Source of the DNA: DATBFU01 sp046735265
GTDB taxonomy: Bacteria > Acidobacteriota > Thermoanaerobaculia > UBA5066 > Gp7-AA6
Reading direction: 5' to 3'
DNA length: 6,500 nucleotides
Assembly: GCA_046735265.1 (NCBI GenBank)
Contig: JBKPSZ010000300.1
Coordinates: 1-6,500, forward strand
Shown here: in pieces, positions 1 to 5,887 of the stretch
Layout: every line of letters starts with the position of its first letter
Position numbering within the stretch: position 1 is the stretch's first letter
Notes under the pieces: generated by a model
Database searches by the model: none
Seen by the model: only the letters and a program-made list of their open reading frames with translations
What the model was told of the DNA's origin: nothing
Program-made: the position numbers and the translations under genes

Positions 1-175
1 GTCGCAGGAAGGCCCCGCGGACCTTGAAGGAGCCGGTCTCCTGGAGATTCTCGAGCTTGAGGGAGACCGGCACGCCGGCCATCTCCGAGAGTCCCGGCGA
101 CGGCTCGAGGGGCGTGCGCCGCACCCGGCCCTCCAGGAACCGGGCCGCCGCGCGCACCCGCTCCGGGGTCAGCAT
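1..175 (-). CDS. Threonine ammonia-lyase (threonine dehydratase), N-terminal part, cut by window edge
   Basis: This is the start of a PLP-dependent fold-type II enzyme that deaminates threonine (and often serine) to a 2-oxoacid and ammonia in the cytoplasm. Reading the minus strand from ATG at 175 gives 58 codons. They begin MLTPERVRAA, continue with RRTPLE (residues 19-24) and SLKLENLQETGSFKVRGA (38-55), and run off the left edge. The block LKLENLQ-TGSFK-RGA is the family's cofactor motif, and K51 is the expected Schiff-base lysine. The start at 175 matches the usual N-terminal length of the family. An in-frame ATG at 217 would add 14 residues with poorer codon use, so I prefer 175. An AGGAGG sits at 193-198, about 17 bases from ATG 175, which is a long spacing. 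The catalytic C-terminal part and any ACT domain lie outside the window, so biosynthetic IlvA and catabolic TdcB types cannot be separated. Serine dehydratase or serine racemase are close alternatives. Confidence 0.85.
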   Translation of the reverse strand, partial: MLTPERVRAAARFLEGRVRRTPLEPSPGLSEMAGVPVSLKLENLQETGSFKVRGAFLR

Positions 176-272
176 TTCGACATCCGAATGGGCCTCCTGC
201 CTCCGCGCATATACCATCTCGCGTCGCCGGACCGCGACCGGGGACCCGGCCGCGTCGGAAGGAGGGACCGCG
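176..272. promoter_or_regulatory. Divergent intergenic region between threonine ammonia-lyase and NmrA-like gene
   Basis: These 97 bases separate two divergent genes, so promoters for both must lie here or overlap the gene starts. The only AT-rich island is at about 208-218. Read on the minus strand it gives TGGTATATG, an extended -10-like element (TG-N-TATATG, four of six matches to TATAAT), which would place a transcript start near 200, ahead of ATG 175. No clear -35 box is visible on either strand. On the plus strand a strong ribosome binding site, AGGAGG at 260-265, lies 7 bases before ATG 273 and fixes that start. The promoter call is inference from base composition and geometry. Confidence 0.35.
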
Positions 273-1100
273 ATGATCCTCGTCACGGGGGCCACCGGGA
301 AGATCGGCCGCGAGCTCGTGCGCGAATTGAAAGCCGCCGGCGCGCCCTTTCGCGTCGGCGTCCGAAACCCGGAAAGCCACGGCGAAGGTGCCGTGCTCTT
401 CGACTTCGACCGGCCGGAGACGTTCCCGGCAGCGCTCGCCGGAGTCGATCGGCTCTTCCTCCTGACGTCGGGAGGCACCGAGCGCGAGGTGGCCGCGGTC
501 GAGGCGGCGAAGCGCGCGCGGGTCTCTCACGTGGTGAAGCTGTCGGTCTGGGGAGCCGAAGAGGGCGCCTTCACGATCGGCCGCGCGCACCGCGCCGCCG
601 AGAAGGCGATCGAAGCGTCCGGGCTCGCCTGGACGTTTCTGCGCCCCAACGGATTCATGCAGAACTTCAGCACCTACAAGCGGGACGGCATCCGAAGCCA
701 GGGCGTCATTTCGGACAGCACCGCCGACTCAGCCTGGAGCATCGTGGACGCACGCGACGTCGGGGCCGTGGCCGCCAAGGTTCTGACGGGGAAAGGACAC
801 GAGGGACGCGCCTATAAGCCCTCGGGACCCGAGTCCCTCTCGCAGACTCAAATGGCGGAGAAGATCTCGAAGGCGGTGGGAAAGCCGGTCCGATACGTGG
901 ACCTCTCCGACGCGGACTACAAGAAGGCGCAGTTGAGCTATGGCGTTCCCGAGGCATGGGCCGACGCCCTGGTGGATCTGAACGTCTACTACCGGAGCGG
1001 GGCCGGCGCCCCGATCACGCGCGACGTCGAGAAGGTCCTCGGGCGCCCGCCGGGGACCTTCGACCGGTTCGCCCGGGATCACGCCGCCGTCTGGAAGTGA
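273..1100 (+). CDS. NmrA-like / atypical SDR family NAD(P)-binding oxidoreductase
   Basis: This 275-residue cytoplasmic protein has a Rossmann fold and resembles the NmrA/HSCARG/QorB-like group of atypical short-chain dehydrogenases, which bind NAD(P) and act as quinone or enone reductases or as redox sensors. The N-terminus MILVTGATGKIGREL holds the glycine-rich GxTGxxG motif at residues 6-12. An arginine after the second strand (GVRNP, 29-33) is typical of NADP(H) preference. The segment LRPNGFMQNF (123-132) is a hallmark of this subgroup. I see no classical YxxxK catalytic pair in the usual place, as expected for atypical members. The start at 273 is supported by AGGAGG 7 bases upstream. 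The open frame extends back to 24, but that part is antisense to the threonine ammonia-lyase and does not look like protein. Length is normal for the family. The substrate cannot be told. The next gene follows closely on the same strand, so co-transcription is likely. Confidence 0.85.
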   Translation: MILVTGATGKIGRELVRELKAAGAPFRVGVRNPESHGEGAVLFDFDRPETFPAALAGVDRLFLLTSGGTEREVAAVEAAKRARVSHVVKLSVWGAEEGAFTIGRAHRAAEKAIEASGLAWTFLRPNGFMQNFSTYKRDGIRSQGVISDSTADSAWSIVDARDVGAVAAKVLTGKGHEGRAYKPSGPESLSQTQMAEKISKAVGKPVRYVDLSDADYKKAQLSYGVPEAWADALVDLNVYYRSGAGAPITRDVEKVLGRPPGTFDRFARDHAAVWK

Positions 1101-1132
1101 GGAGACACCTCTTTCGGGACGGCGGCGCCGCG

Positions 1133-1996
1133 ATGCTCGCGTTGGTACCGCTCCTCGCTCTTCTCCAGGCTTCTCCGGACCCGACGCCCGCGCCGGCAAA
1201 TGACCCCGTGCTCGTCGGCGCCGGCGACATCGCCGCGTGCGGCCACGACGGCGCCGCGCAGACCGCCGAGCTTCTCGATCGGATTCCGGGAACCGTCTTC
1301 ACTCTCGGCGACAACGTTTACGACGCCGGCACGCCCGAGCAATTCGCGCGGTGCTATGGCCCCACCTGGGGGCGATTTCGCGACCGCACCCGCCCGGCTT
1401 CCGGCAACCACGACTACGGCACACGCGGCGCGCGCGGTTATTTCGCCTTCTTCGGCGATTCGGCCGGGGATCCTTCTCGAGGCTATTACGCCTACGACCT
1501 CGGAACGTGGCGCGTCCTCGTTCTGAACAGCAATTGCGGCGAAGTCGGGGGATGCGACGTCGGATCGCCCCAGGCGACGTGGCTTCAAGGGGAGCTCGCG
1601 GCGCATTCGACTTCCTGCGCCGTCGCGATGTGGCATCACCCGCGCTTTTCCTCCGCTTCGCACGGAGACTCCCTCGCGATGGCGGACCTGTGGAGAATCC
1701 TGGCGGAGGGGGGCGTGGACGTCGCCCTCGCCGGGCACGACCACGTGTACGAGCGATTCGCTCCGCTCGACGCGCGGGGCCGTCCGGACGCCGAGCGCGG
1801 CATCCGCTCGTTCACGGTGGGCACCGGCGGCCGATCCCACTACCAGTTCGTCCACGTCCATGCGTCGAGCGAAGTGCGCAACGCGGACACCTTCGGCGTT
1901 CTCAAGCTGACGCTTCACCCGGGAACCTACGACTGGGAGTTCGTGCCGGTCGACGGCGCGCGCTTCCGCGACGCGGGCAGCGGGCGCTGTCACTAG
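1133..1996 (+). CDS. Metallophosphoesterase, purple acid phosphatase-like, probably exported
   Basis: This 287-residue protein belongs to the calcineurin-like metallophosphoesterases, which use two metal ions to hydrolyse phosphomono- or diesters. All core motifs are visible in order: GDIA (31-34, metal-binding D32), GDNVYDAG (59-66), GNHDYG (91-96), WHHP (167-170) and GHDHVYERF (201-209). The later FTVGTGG (227-233) is common in the purple-acid-phosphatase-like branch. Downstream of ATG 1133 comes a hydrophobic stretch MLALVPLLALLQAS and then a Pro/Ala-rich linker, so export is likely. A GTG at 1097 is in frame, overlaps the previous gene's TGA as GTGA, and adds RRHLFRDGGAA, a positively charged n-region that would complete a signal peptide. 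Neither start has a strong ribosome binding site; I list the ATG and regard the GTG as a serious alternative. Either way the gene is close enough to the NmrA-like gene to share a transcript. The true substrate is unknown. No key residue appears missing. Confidence 0.88.
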   Translation: MLALVPLLALLQASPDPTPAPANDPVLVGAGDIAACGHDGAAQTAELLDRIPGTVFTLGDNVYDAGTPEQFARCYGPTWGRFRDRTRPASGNHDYGTRGARGYFAFFGDSAGDPSRGYYAYDLGTWRVLVLNSNCGEVGGCDVGSPQATWLQGELAAHSTSCAVAMWHHPRFSSASHGDSLAMADLWRILAEGGVDVALAGHDHVYERFAPLDARGRPDAERGIRSFTVGTGGRSHYQFVHVHASSEVRNADTFGVLKLTLHPGTYDWEFVPVDGARFRDAGSGRCH

Positions 1997-1999
1997 TCT

Positions 2000-2026
2000 C
2001 CCGCTGCGGGGTTTGATCGCAGCGGG
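2000..2026 (+). terminator. GC-rich hairpin after the metallophosphoesterase gene
   Basis: Arms CCCGCTGCG (2000-2008) and CGCAGCGGG (2018-2026) are perfect 9-base inverted repeats around a 9-base loop, starting four bases after the TAG at 1994-1996. No run of T follows on either strand, so this is not a classical intrinsic terminator. It could be a U-less terminator, an mRNA 3' stabiliser, or a structure in the leader of the gene starting at 2048. Confidence 0.45.
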
Positions 2027-2047
2027 CGGCTGTCGTAGCGTCGGTGC

Positions 2048-2488
2048 ATGAAAACTCACGAATCGGTACTCCTCGCTCTCGCTCTCTTCGTCGCCTTCGC
2101 TCCGGGCGTGGCCGGTCAGTCTTCGACGCCGGCGGCGCTCGAGAGGGAGCTCGTGGCGGCGATCGGCAAGGGAGACCTCGCGACCTACGACCGGATCGTG
2201 GCGGACGACTACGTCGCCTTCGAAGCCTCGGGCAAGACGACGCCGAAAGCCGACATCCTCGCGTCGTACCGCTCCGGGGCCCGCCGCTACACGAATCTCG
2301 AGATCTTCGACGTCGAGGAACGGATCTTCGGCGACACGGCGGTCGTCTCGGCCAAGACGAAAGGACTCCGAAAGGAAGGGGACCGCGACGTCCCCAATCG
2401 CGTGCGATATATCCGCGTGTACGCGAAGCGTAACGGCCAGTGGCGCGCGGTCGCGCAGATGGCGTCGACGATCGAATCGGAGCGCTGA
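2048..2488 (+). CDS. Secreted NTF2-like (SnoaL/DUF4440-type) protein
   Basis: This 146-residue protein has a Sec signal peptide: n-region MKTHES, hydrophobic core VLLALALFVAFAPG, and probable cleavage after VAG at about residue 23, before QSS. The mature part matches the NTF2-like superfamily in plan. A helical start ALERELVAAIGKGDLATYDRIVADDYVAF (30-58) has the 'E-x-x-x-x-A-x-x-x-G-D' pattern seen in SnoaL/DUF4440 proteins. It is followed by strands including TNLEIFDVEERIFGDTAVVSAKTK (82-105) and the closing pair YIRVYAKRNGQWRAVAQMAS (121-140). Such domains form a cone-shaped pocket used for small-molecule binding or, in a few cases, isomerase or hydrolase chemistry. No specific function can be assigned here. 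ATG 2048 is supported by the signal peptide, although no good ribosome binding site precedes it. It lies 51 bases after the phosphoesterase, with a hairpin between them, so it may be a separate unit. Confidence 0.8.
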   Translation: MKTHESVLLALALFVAFAPGVAGQSSTPAALERELVAAIGKGDLATYDRIVADDYVAFEASGKTTPKADILASYRSGARRYTNLEIFDVEERIFGDTAVVSAKTKGLRKEGDRDVPNRVRYIRVYAKRNGQWRAVAQMASTIESER

Positions 2489-2511
2489 GGCTCCCGGCGA
2501 GCCGATTCGAT
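2471..2511. terminator. Inverted repeat spanning the NTF2-like stop codon, possible bidirectional terminator
   Basis: ATCGAATCGG (2471-2480) and CCGATTCGAT (2502-2511) are perfect 10-base inverted repeats. They enclose the gene's last codons, its TGA stop (2486-2488) and an inner GC-rich part that can form a short additional stem (CGC 2483-2485 with GCG 2497-2499). The genes on either side converge here, so one structure could end both transcripts. No T-run follows on the plus strand. On the minus strand a pyrimidine-rich segment lies upstream of the hairpin, not downstream. The terminator role is therefore inferred from position and symmetry. Confidence 0.4.
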
Positions 2512-2549
2512 TCCTTCGGGGGCAGAAAAGAAGAGCGAAGAAGCTGCGT

Positions 2550-2927
2550 TTAGGGGATCGGCGCCGACTCAGCGCAGGTCGTGATCGCGTCCTTCTGCGC
2601 GCCCGTGATCACCCCATTTTTCTTGAGAGTGGTGGTCACCCCGGAAACGCACGACACGAACGCACCGTGATTCTTCGACGAGACGGCGCACCGAGAGATG
2701 AGGTCGGTGATCGTGCAGCCGGCCGCCAGAGTCGTATTCGGCACCCCCGAGTCGCGGGAACCGATGACGACCGTGGCGGTAAGGACCGAGTTTCCGCACT
2801 GGTCGTCCGCGTCCGGCACGCCATCCACGTCCGGGTCCAGGAACGAACCGACGTCCCGCATTTCGGGAGCGTCAGGTCCTGAAGCGGCTCGACGGAATGC
2901 GGGCCGCACAGGCGCTTTCTGTGCCAA
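2550..2927 (-). CDS. C-terminal tail of a thrombospondin type 3-repeat-like secreted protein (probable remnant)
   Basis: This is a short minus-strand frame of at most 125 residues ending in TAA at 2550-2552. Residues 31-44 (DPDVDGVPDADDQC) match a single calcium-binding thrombospondin type 3 repeat, with D31, D33, D35, D39, D41, D42 and C44. The rest, including SGVPNTTLAAGCTITDLI (60-77), KNHGAFVSCV (85-94) and NGVITGAQKDAI (104-115) and ending CAESAPIP, resembles from memory a small cysteine-bearing domain that closes many secreted TSP3-repeat proteins of Acidobacteriota and related phyla. Cysteines at 71, 80, 93 and 118 could form two disulfides. Third positions are strongly G/C, so the frame was selected as coding. 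What is odd is that there is no signal peptide and no long ectodomain, and residues 1-22 look non-coding. Available starts are TTG 2927 (GGGAG at 2938-2942) or ATG 2861. I think this is a truncated relic rather than an intact gene, but a stand-alone small protein is possible. Confidence 0.6.
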   Translation of the reverse strand: MAQKAPVRPAFRRAASGPDAPEMRDVGSFLDPDVDGVPDADDQCGNSVLTATVVIGSRDSGVPNTTLAAGCTITDLISRCAVSSKNHGAFVSCVSGVTTTLKKNGVITGAQKDAITTCAESAPIP

Positions 2928-2953
2928 CCTTCGGACGCTCCCGGGCTCTCGCC

Positions 2954-2959
2954 TAGAAT
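2954..2959 (+). promoter_or_regulatory. Candidate -10 element of the acyltransferase gene
   Basis: TAGAAT matches five of six positions of the TATAAT consensus and lies in an otherwise GC-rich stretch. The GTG at 2968 is eight bases downstream of its last base, which is about where transcription would begin. No convincing -35 box is seen about 17 bases upstream. If real, the message would be leaderless or nearly so, which would also explain the lack of a ribosome binding site before this gene. Confidence 0.4.
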
Positions 2960-2967
2960 TCCGGGCA

Positions 2968-3729
2968 GTGCTCCGAGCCTCCTGGATCGCGGTCCCCCTG
3001 TCCGCCCTCGTCTGGGCGAGCTACGTCCTGATCGTGATCGCCTGGACCCCTCTCGTCCTGGGGTTCCGCCTGTTGACCTTTCCGTTCGACCGGAACCGGC
3101 GCCGCGTGGGCCGGTTCTTCCACCAATCGGCCGTTCTCGCTGGCAGCCTGACGCCCTTCTGGACTTTCCGGATCGAGGGGACGCTCCTCCTCGATCCCTC
3201 GCGCCCCTACGTCTTCGTGGCCAACCACAGCTCCTTCACCGACATCTTCCTCGTCGTGCGGCTCCCCTGGGAGATGAAGTGGCTGTCGAAGAAGTCGATC
3301 TTCTCGATCCCGCTCCTCGGCTGGCAGATGCGCGTCGCGGGGGACGTCCCGATCGTGCGGGGGGACAAGGCGAGCGCTCGCGAGGCGATGGCCCGGATGC
3401 GGAAGCACCTCGACAATCGGGTTTCCGTGATCCTCTTCCCCGAAGGCACCCGCAGCGCCGACGGAGCGCTCGGTCAGTTCCGCGACGGCGCCTTCCGTCT
3501 CGCGATCGAAGCCGGCGTCGAAGTCGTTCCCCTCGCAATCGTGGGCGCGACGACCGCGCTGCCCAAGCGCTCCGTGGTCTTCCGCCCTTCCACGGCGACG
3601 CTCCGGGTGCTCGCACCGGTGCCGACCGCGGGGCTCACGGTCGGCGACGCGCGCCGACTCGGCGCGGAAGTGCGAGACCGGATTGCCGAAGCCATCCGGT
3701 CCGCGAACACTGCCTCGCCCGCGGCCTAG
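2968..3729 (+). CDS. 1-acyl-sn-glycerol-3-phosphate acyltransferase (PlsC family)
   Basis: This 253-residue membrane-associated enzyme probably transfers an acyl chain to the sn-2 position of lysophosphatidic acid to give phosphatidic acid, the second acylation in phospholipid synthesis. A hydrophobic N-terminal helix spans about residues 7-36. The acyltransferase motifs follow: NHSSFTD (86-92; catalytic H87 and D92, the HX4D motif), DVPIVRGD (126-133, arginine of motif II), FPEGTRS (157-163, motif III, phosphate binding) and VVPLAIVG (186-193, motif IV). The frame is open back to an ATG at 2698, but that extra 90-residue part is antisense to the TSP3-like frame and has no family resemblance. 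GTG 2968 gives a normal length, starts just before the membrane helix and follows a -10-like element. It ends 39 bases before the stop of the convergent GreA-type gene. Acyltransferases acting on other lyso-lipids share these motifs, so the acceptor is inferred. Confidence 0.9.
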   Translation: MLRASWIAVPLSALVWASYVLIVIAWTPLVLGFRLLTFPFDRNRRRVGRFFHQSAVLAGSLTPFWTFRIEGTLLLDPSRPYVFVANHSSFTDIFLVVRLPWEMKWLSKKSIFSIPLLGWQMRVAGDVPIVRGDKASAREAMARMRKHLDNRVSVILFPEGTRSADGALGQFRDGAFRLAIEAGVEVVPLAIVGATTALPKRSVVFRPSTATLRVLAPVPTAGLTVGDARRLGAEVRDRIAEAIRSANTASPAA

Positions 3730-3751
3730 CGCCGAGGCGTCCGGGTCGGCG
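3730..3751. terminator. Small inverted repeat between convergent acyltransferase and GreA-type genes
   Basis: CGCCGA (3730-3735) and TCGGCG (3746-3751) form a 6-base stem with a 10-base loop, directly after the acyltransferase TAG and 17 bases past the stop of the opposing gene. No T-run is present on either strand. Position between convergent genes is the main argument for a terminator; in GC-rich DNA a stem this short can arise by chance. Confidence 0.25.
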
Positions 3752-3768
3752 GAACATCCGCTCGCGGC

Positions 3769-5829
3769 TCAACGCCACGGCTCGATCCGGAGGACTTCCG
3801 CCTCTCCTTCGGGCAGCCGAACGGTGTCCCCGGGCTTCGCGCCGAGGAGGCTCTGAGCGAACTCCGACTGATAGGAGTAGATGGCGTCCTCGGGTCGCGA
3901 GTCCCAGGGCCCGAGGATCGTGACGCGCCGCTCCCGCACGTCCCCCGCTTCCTTGAGCGTGACGGTCGTTCCGACCCGGACCTCCGAGGCATCCACGCGG
4001 CTCGCCTCGAGCGCGCGCGTCCGCGAGAGCTCGTCGGCGAGCGAGGCGATCCGTGCGGACAGGTACTCGTGCCGCTGGCGCGCGGCGTGGTACTCGAAGT
4101 TCTCCGAGAGGTCGCCGTGCTCCTTCGCCGCCCGCATCTGCTCCGCGTTGGCGGGGAGCTCCACCTGCTTCAGCCGCACGAGCTCCTCGCGTCGCGCCTC
4201 GATCGCCTCGGGCGTCGCGTAGAGATACTCGCGCGCCGGAGCGCGCAGCTCCGGGAACTTCATCAACAGAGCTTCCTTGACGAGGGCGCGGCGGTGATCT
4301 TCGAGCCCGCCCGCCCGCTCGAGCGCCGCGAGCATCTCGCGCGCCTCCTCATCCGATCCGGCCGCCCGCACGAGCGCGACGGCAAAGCCGCCCGGATCGA
4401 ACAGTTCCTTGACGCGCGCGCGATGCGCCGAGAATTCGTTCTGCCGGAGCGCGTCCAGGAGCGCGAAGAAGAGGGACGTCGGCTCGGCGCGCCCCTCGGA
4501 ATGGAGACGCTCGCAGAGCCACAGAAAGGCGCGGGGCGCCGTGCGGGGGGAACGGAGGATGCGGCGAGAGAGATCCGCGGCCCGCTCGCCGAGACCTTCG
4601 AAGAGGGCCGCCAGGACGCGGCCGTCCTCCTCGACCGCGACGCGCGCGGTGAAGATCTCCGCCCAGTCGGAGCGGGAAGCGCGGAACGCGGAAAGGGCGG
4701 CCTGCCGGGCGGCCTGGTCGCGGATGTCCTCGAGGACGGCCACCGGGTCTCGGACGCCGGCGAGCTCGGCGGACGGGAAGGCCTCCGCCTCCCCGGGGGC
4801 GAGGCGACTCGCCGCGAAAGACAGCTCCCAGGCGAGTCCCGGCCTCGCTGCGCGCAGGCGGCCCGCCTCGGTCGCGAGGCCCGCCGCGAAGAGGCGGACG
4901 AGATCCTTGGAGCGTTTCGCGTTCTTGCGCGCGATCTCGATCTTCTCGAGCGGATCCGCCTCTTCGAACTCGCGCTTGACCGTATCCTCCGCGGCGCCGG
5001 CGCTCTCGCTCCAGGCGACCGAGGCGGACTTGCCGGCTCCCGAGACGACGAGCTGCGGGTGCTTGCGGGCCTGCGTCCAGAAGGAGGACCAATGCTCGTC
5101 GTCCACGAGGCCGGCCACGTGGTCCCGCACCTCCCCGACCGAAAGCGGCCGCCCGAAGCTCGACAGCAGCCGGCGGATGACCTCCGCCGGCTCCTTTTCG
5201 ACGAGCGCTCGCAGAGTCTCAGGGCGCTCGACCTTGTCGCGGAGAAAGTGGCCTTCCGGGAGAGCGACGAGATTCTTCTCGGCGGTCACGAGGGACAGAG
5301 GGACGCGGTTGCCTCCGACCTCGAGCCGGATCACGTCCAGGGCCGGGTTCATCTCGGCGATCCGTCCCGCGCCCCGGCCCGAGAGGGCGTAGACGTCACC
5401 CACCCGGAAGCGCATCCAGCGCTCGATCTTCCCGGCGGCTTCTCCCGCGTCCCTCGCCTTCTCGAGCGGGAACTGTGCGGCGACCGCCGCGAAGGAGGGG
5501 TGCTTGCCGAAGCGCTCCTTGAGGGTTGCGGCGAGATCGCCGCGGACGGAGGAGTCCGAGGGGGACATCCGCGCGACCTCGAGCAGGACGCGCGTGCGCC
5601 CCGGGAGGTCGCCGGCTGCTCCCCGGTCGTCGGCGAGCAGTTTCAGCCAGGAGAGAGCCTTGCCGCCGGAGCCCTTCTTCTTGACGGCGGCCGCGAGGGC
5701 GAAAAAGAAGGTGAGGTCTTCGGGCGTCTCGTCCACGCGCTGCGTGAAGAGCGCCTCGAGCTCCTCGAATTTCTTCTGATCGATGAGCCGGACGACGTCG
5801 GGCGGAAGTTCGGGCGGGGAGGCGCTCAT
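3769..5829 (-). CDS. Long GreA/GreB-family transcript elongation factor with helical and CarD-like N-terminal region
   Basis: This 686-residue protein is more than four times the length of ordinary GreA (about 158 residues). Its C-terminus (about 538-686) is a full Gre module. A coiled coil starts at TPEAIEARREEL and carries the tip motif EHGDLSENFEYHAA (570-583); D573 and E576 correspond to the acidic tip residues that reach RNA polymerase's active site and stimulate cleavage of backtracked RNA. The FKBP-like domain runs from about 615 with VRVGTTVTL, YSYQSEFAQSLLGAKPGD (651-668) and EVLRIEPW. Residues about 10-120 look like TPR-type helical hairpins. Residues 139-185 (MRFRVGDVYALSGRGAGRIAEM...) resemble the CarD/TRCF RNA-polymerase-binding fold. 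The part after it (PEGHFLRDKV, LLSSFGRPLS) resembles from memory the long GreA proteins of Chlamydiae and spirochaetes. Residues 290-530 are alpha-helical and Ala/Glu/Arg-rich. ATG 5829 has GGGGAG (5835-5840) five bases upstream. The acidic tip suggests active transcript cleavage; the role of the N-terminus is unknown. Confidence 0.88.
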   Translation of the reverse strand: MSASPPELPPDVVRLIDQKKFEELEALFTQRVDETPEDLTFFFALAAAVKKKGSGGKALSWLKLLADDRGAAGDLPGRTRVLLEVARMSPSDSSVRGDLAATLKERFGKHPSFAAVAAQFPLEKARDAGEAAGKIERWMRFRVGDVYALSGRGAGRIAEMNPALDVIRLEVGGNRVPLSLVTAEKNLVALPEGHFLRDKVERPETLRALVEKEPAEVIRRLLSSFGRPLSVGEVRDHVAGLVDDEHWSSFWTQARKHPQLVVSGAGKSASVAWSESAGAAEDTVKREFEEADPLEKIEIARKNAKRSKDLVRLFAAGLATEAGRLRAARPGLAWELSFAASRLAPGEAEAFPSAELAGVRDPVAVLEDIRDQAARQAALSAFRASRSDWAEIFTARVAVEEDGRVLAALFEGLGERAADLSRRILRSPRTAPRAFLWLCERLHSEGRAEPTSLFFALLDALRQNEFSAHRARVKELFDPGGFAVALVRAAGSDEEAREMLAALERAGGLEDHRRALVKEALLMKFPELRAPAREYLYATPEAIEARREELVRLKQVELPANAEQMRAAKEHGDLSENFEYHAARQRHEYLSARIASLADELSRTRALEASRVDASEVRVGTTVTLKEAGDVRERRVTILGPWDSRPEDAIYSYQSEFAQSLLGAKPGDTVRLPEGEAEVLRIEPWR

Positions 5830-5853
5830 GCGGGCTCCCCGATCGAGCGACCC

Positions 5854-5877
5854 GGGCCGCCGGCCCGCGGGCGGCCC
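5854..5877. terminator. GC hairpin between the DinB-like and GreA-type genes
   Basis: GGGCCGCC (5854-5861) and GGCGGCCC (5870-5877) form a perfect 8-base all-GC stem with an 8-base loop. In the transcribed (minus) direction it begins 10 bases after the DinB-like gene's TGA and lies before the GreA-type ribosome binding site. No U-tract follows. It may attenuate or separate transcription between the two genes, but a stem so rich in GC could also be compositional. Confidence 0.35.
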
Positions 5878-5887
5878 TCTTCGTCCC

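Noticed and set aside
24..272. N-terminal extension of the NmrA-like protein
   Set aside because: The strong ribosome binding site at 260-265 and the Rossmann motif at the ATG 273 start fix the N-terminus. The extension is antisense to the threonine ammonia-lyase coding sequence.
1079..2059. A 326-codon minus-strand frame opposite the metallophosphoesterase
   Set aside because: The plus strand carries all the metallophosphoesterase motifs in order; the antisense product shows no domain and is Arg/Ala/Val-rich as expected from a shadow.
2698..2967. N-terminal extension of the acyltransferase from ATG 2698
   Set aside because: It has no similarity to the family, is Ser/Arg/Pro-rich, and lies opposite the better supported TSP3-like frame. 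The protein is of normal length from GTG 2968.
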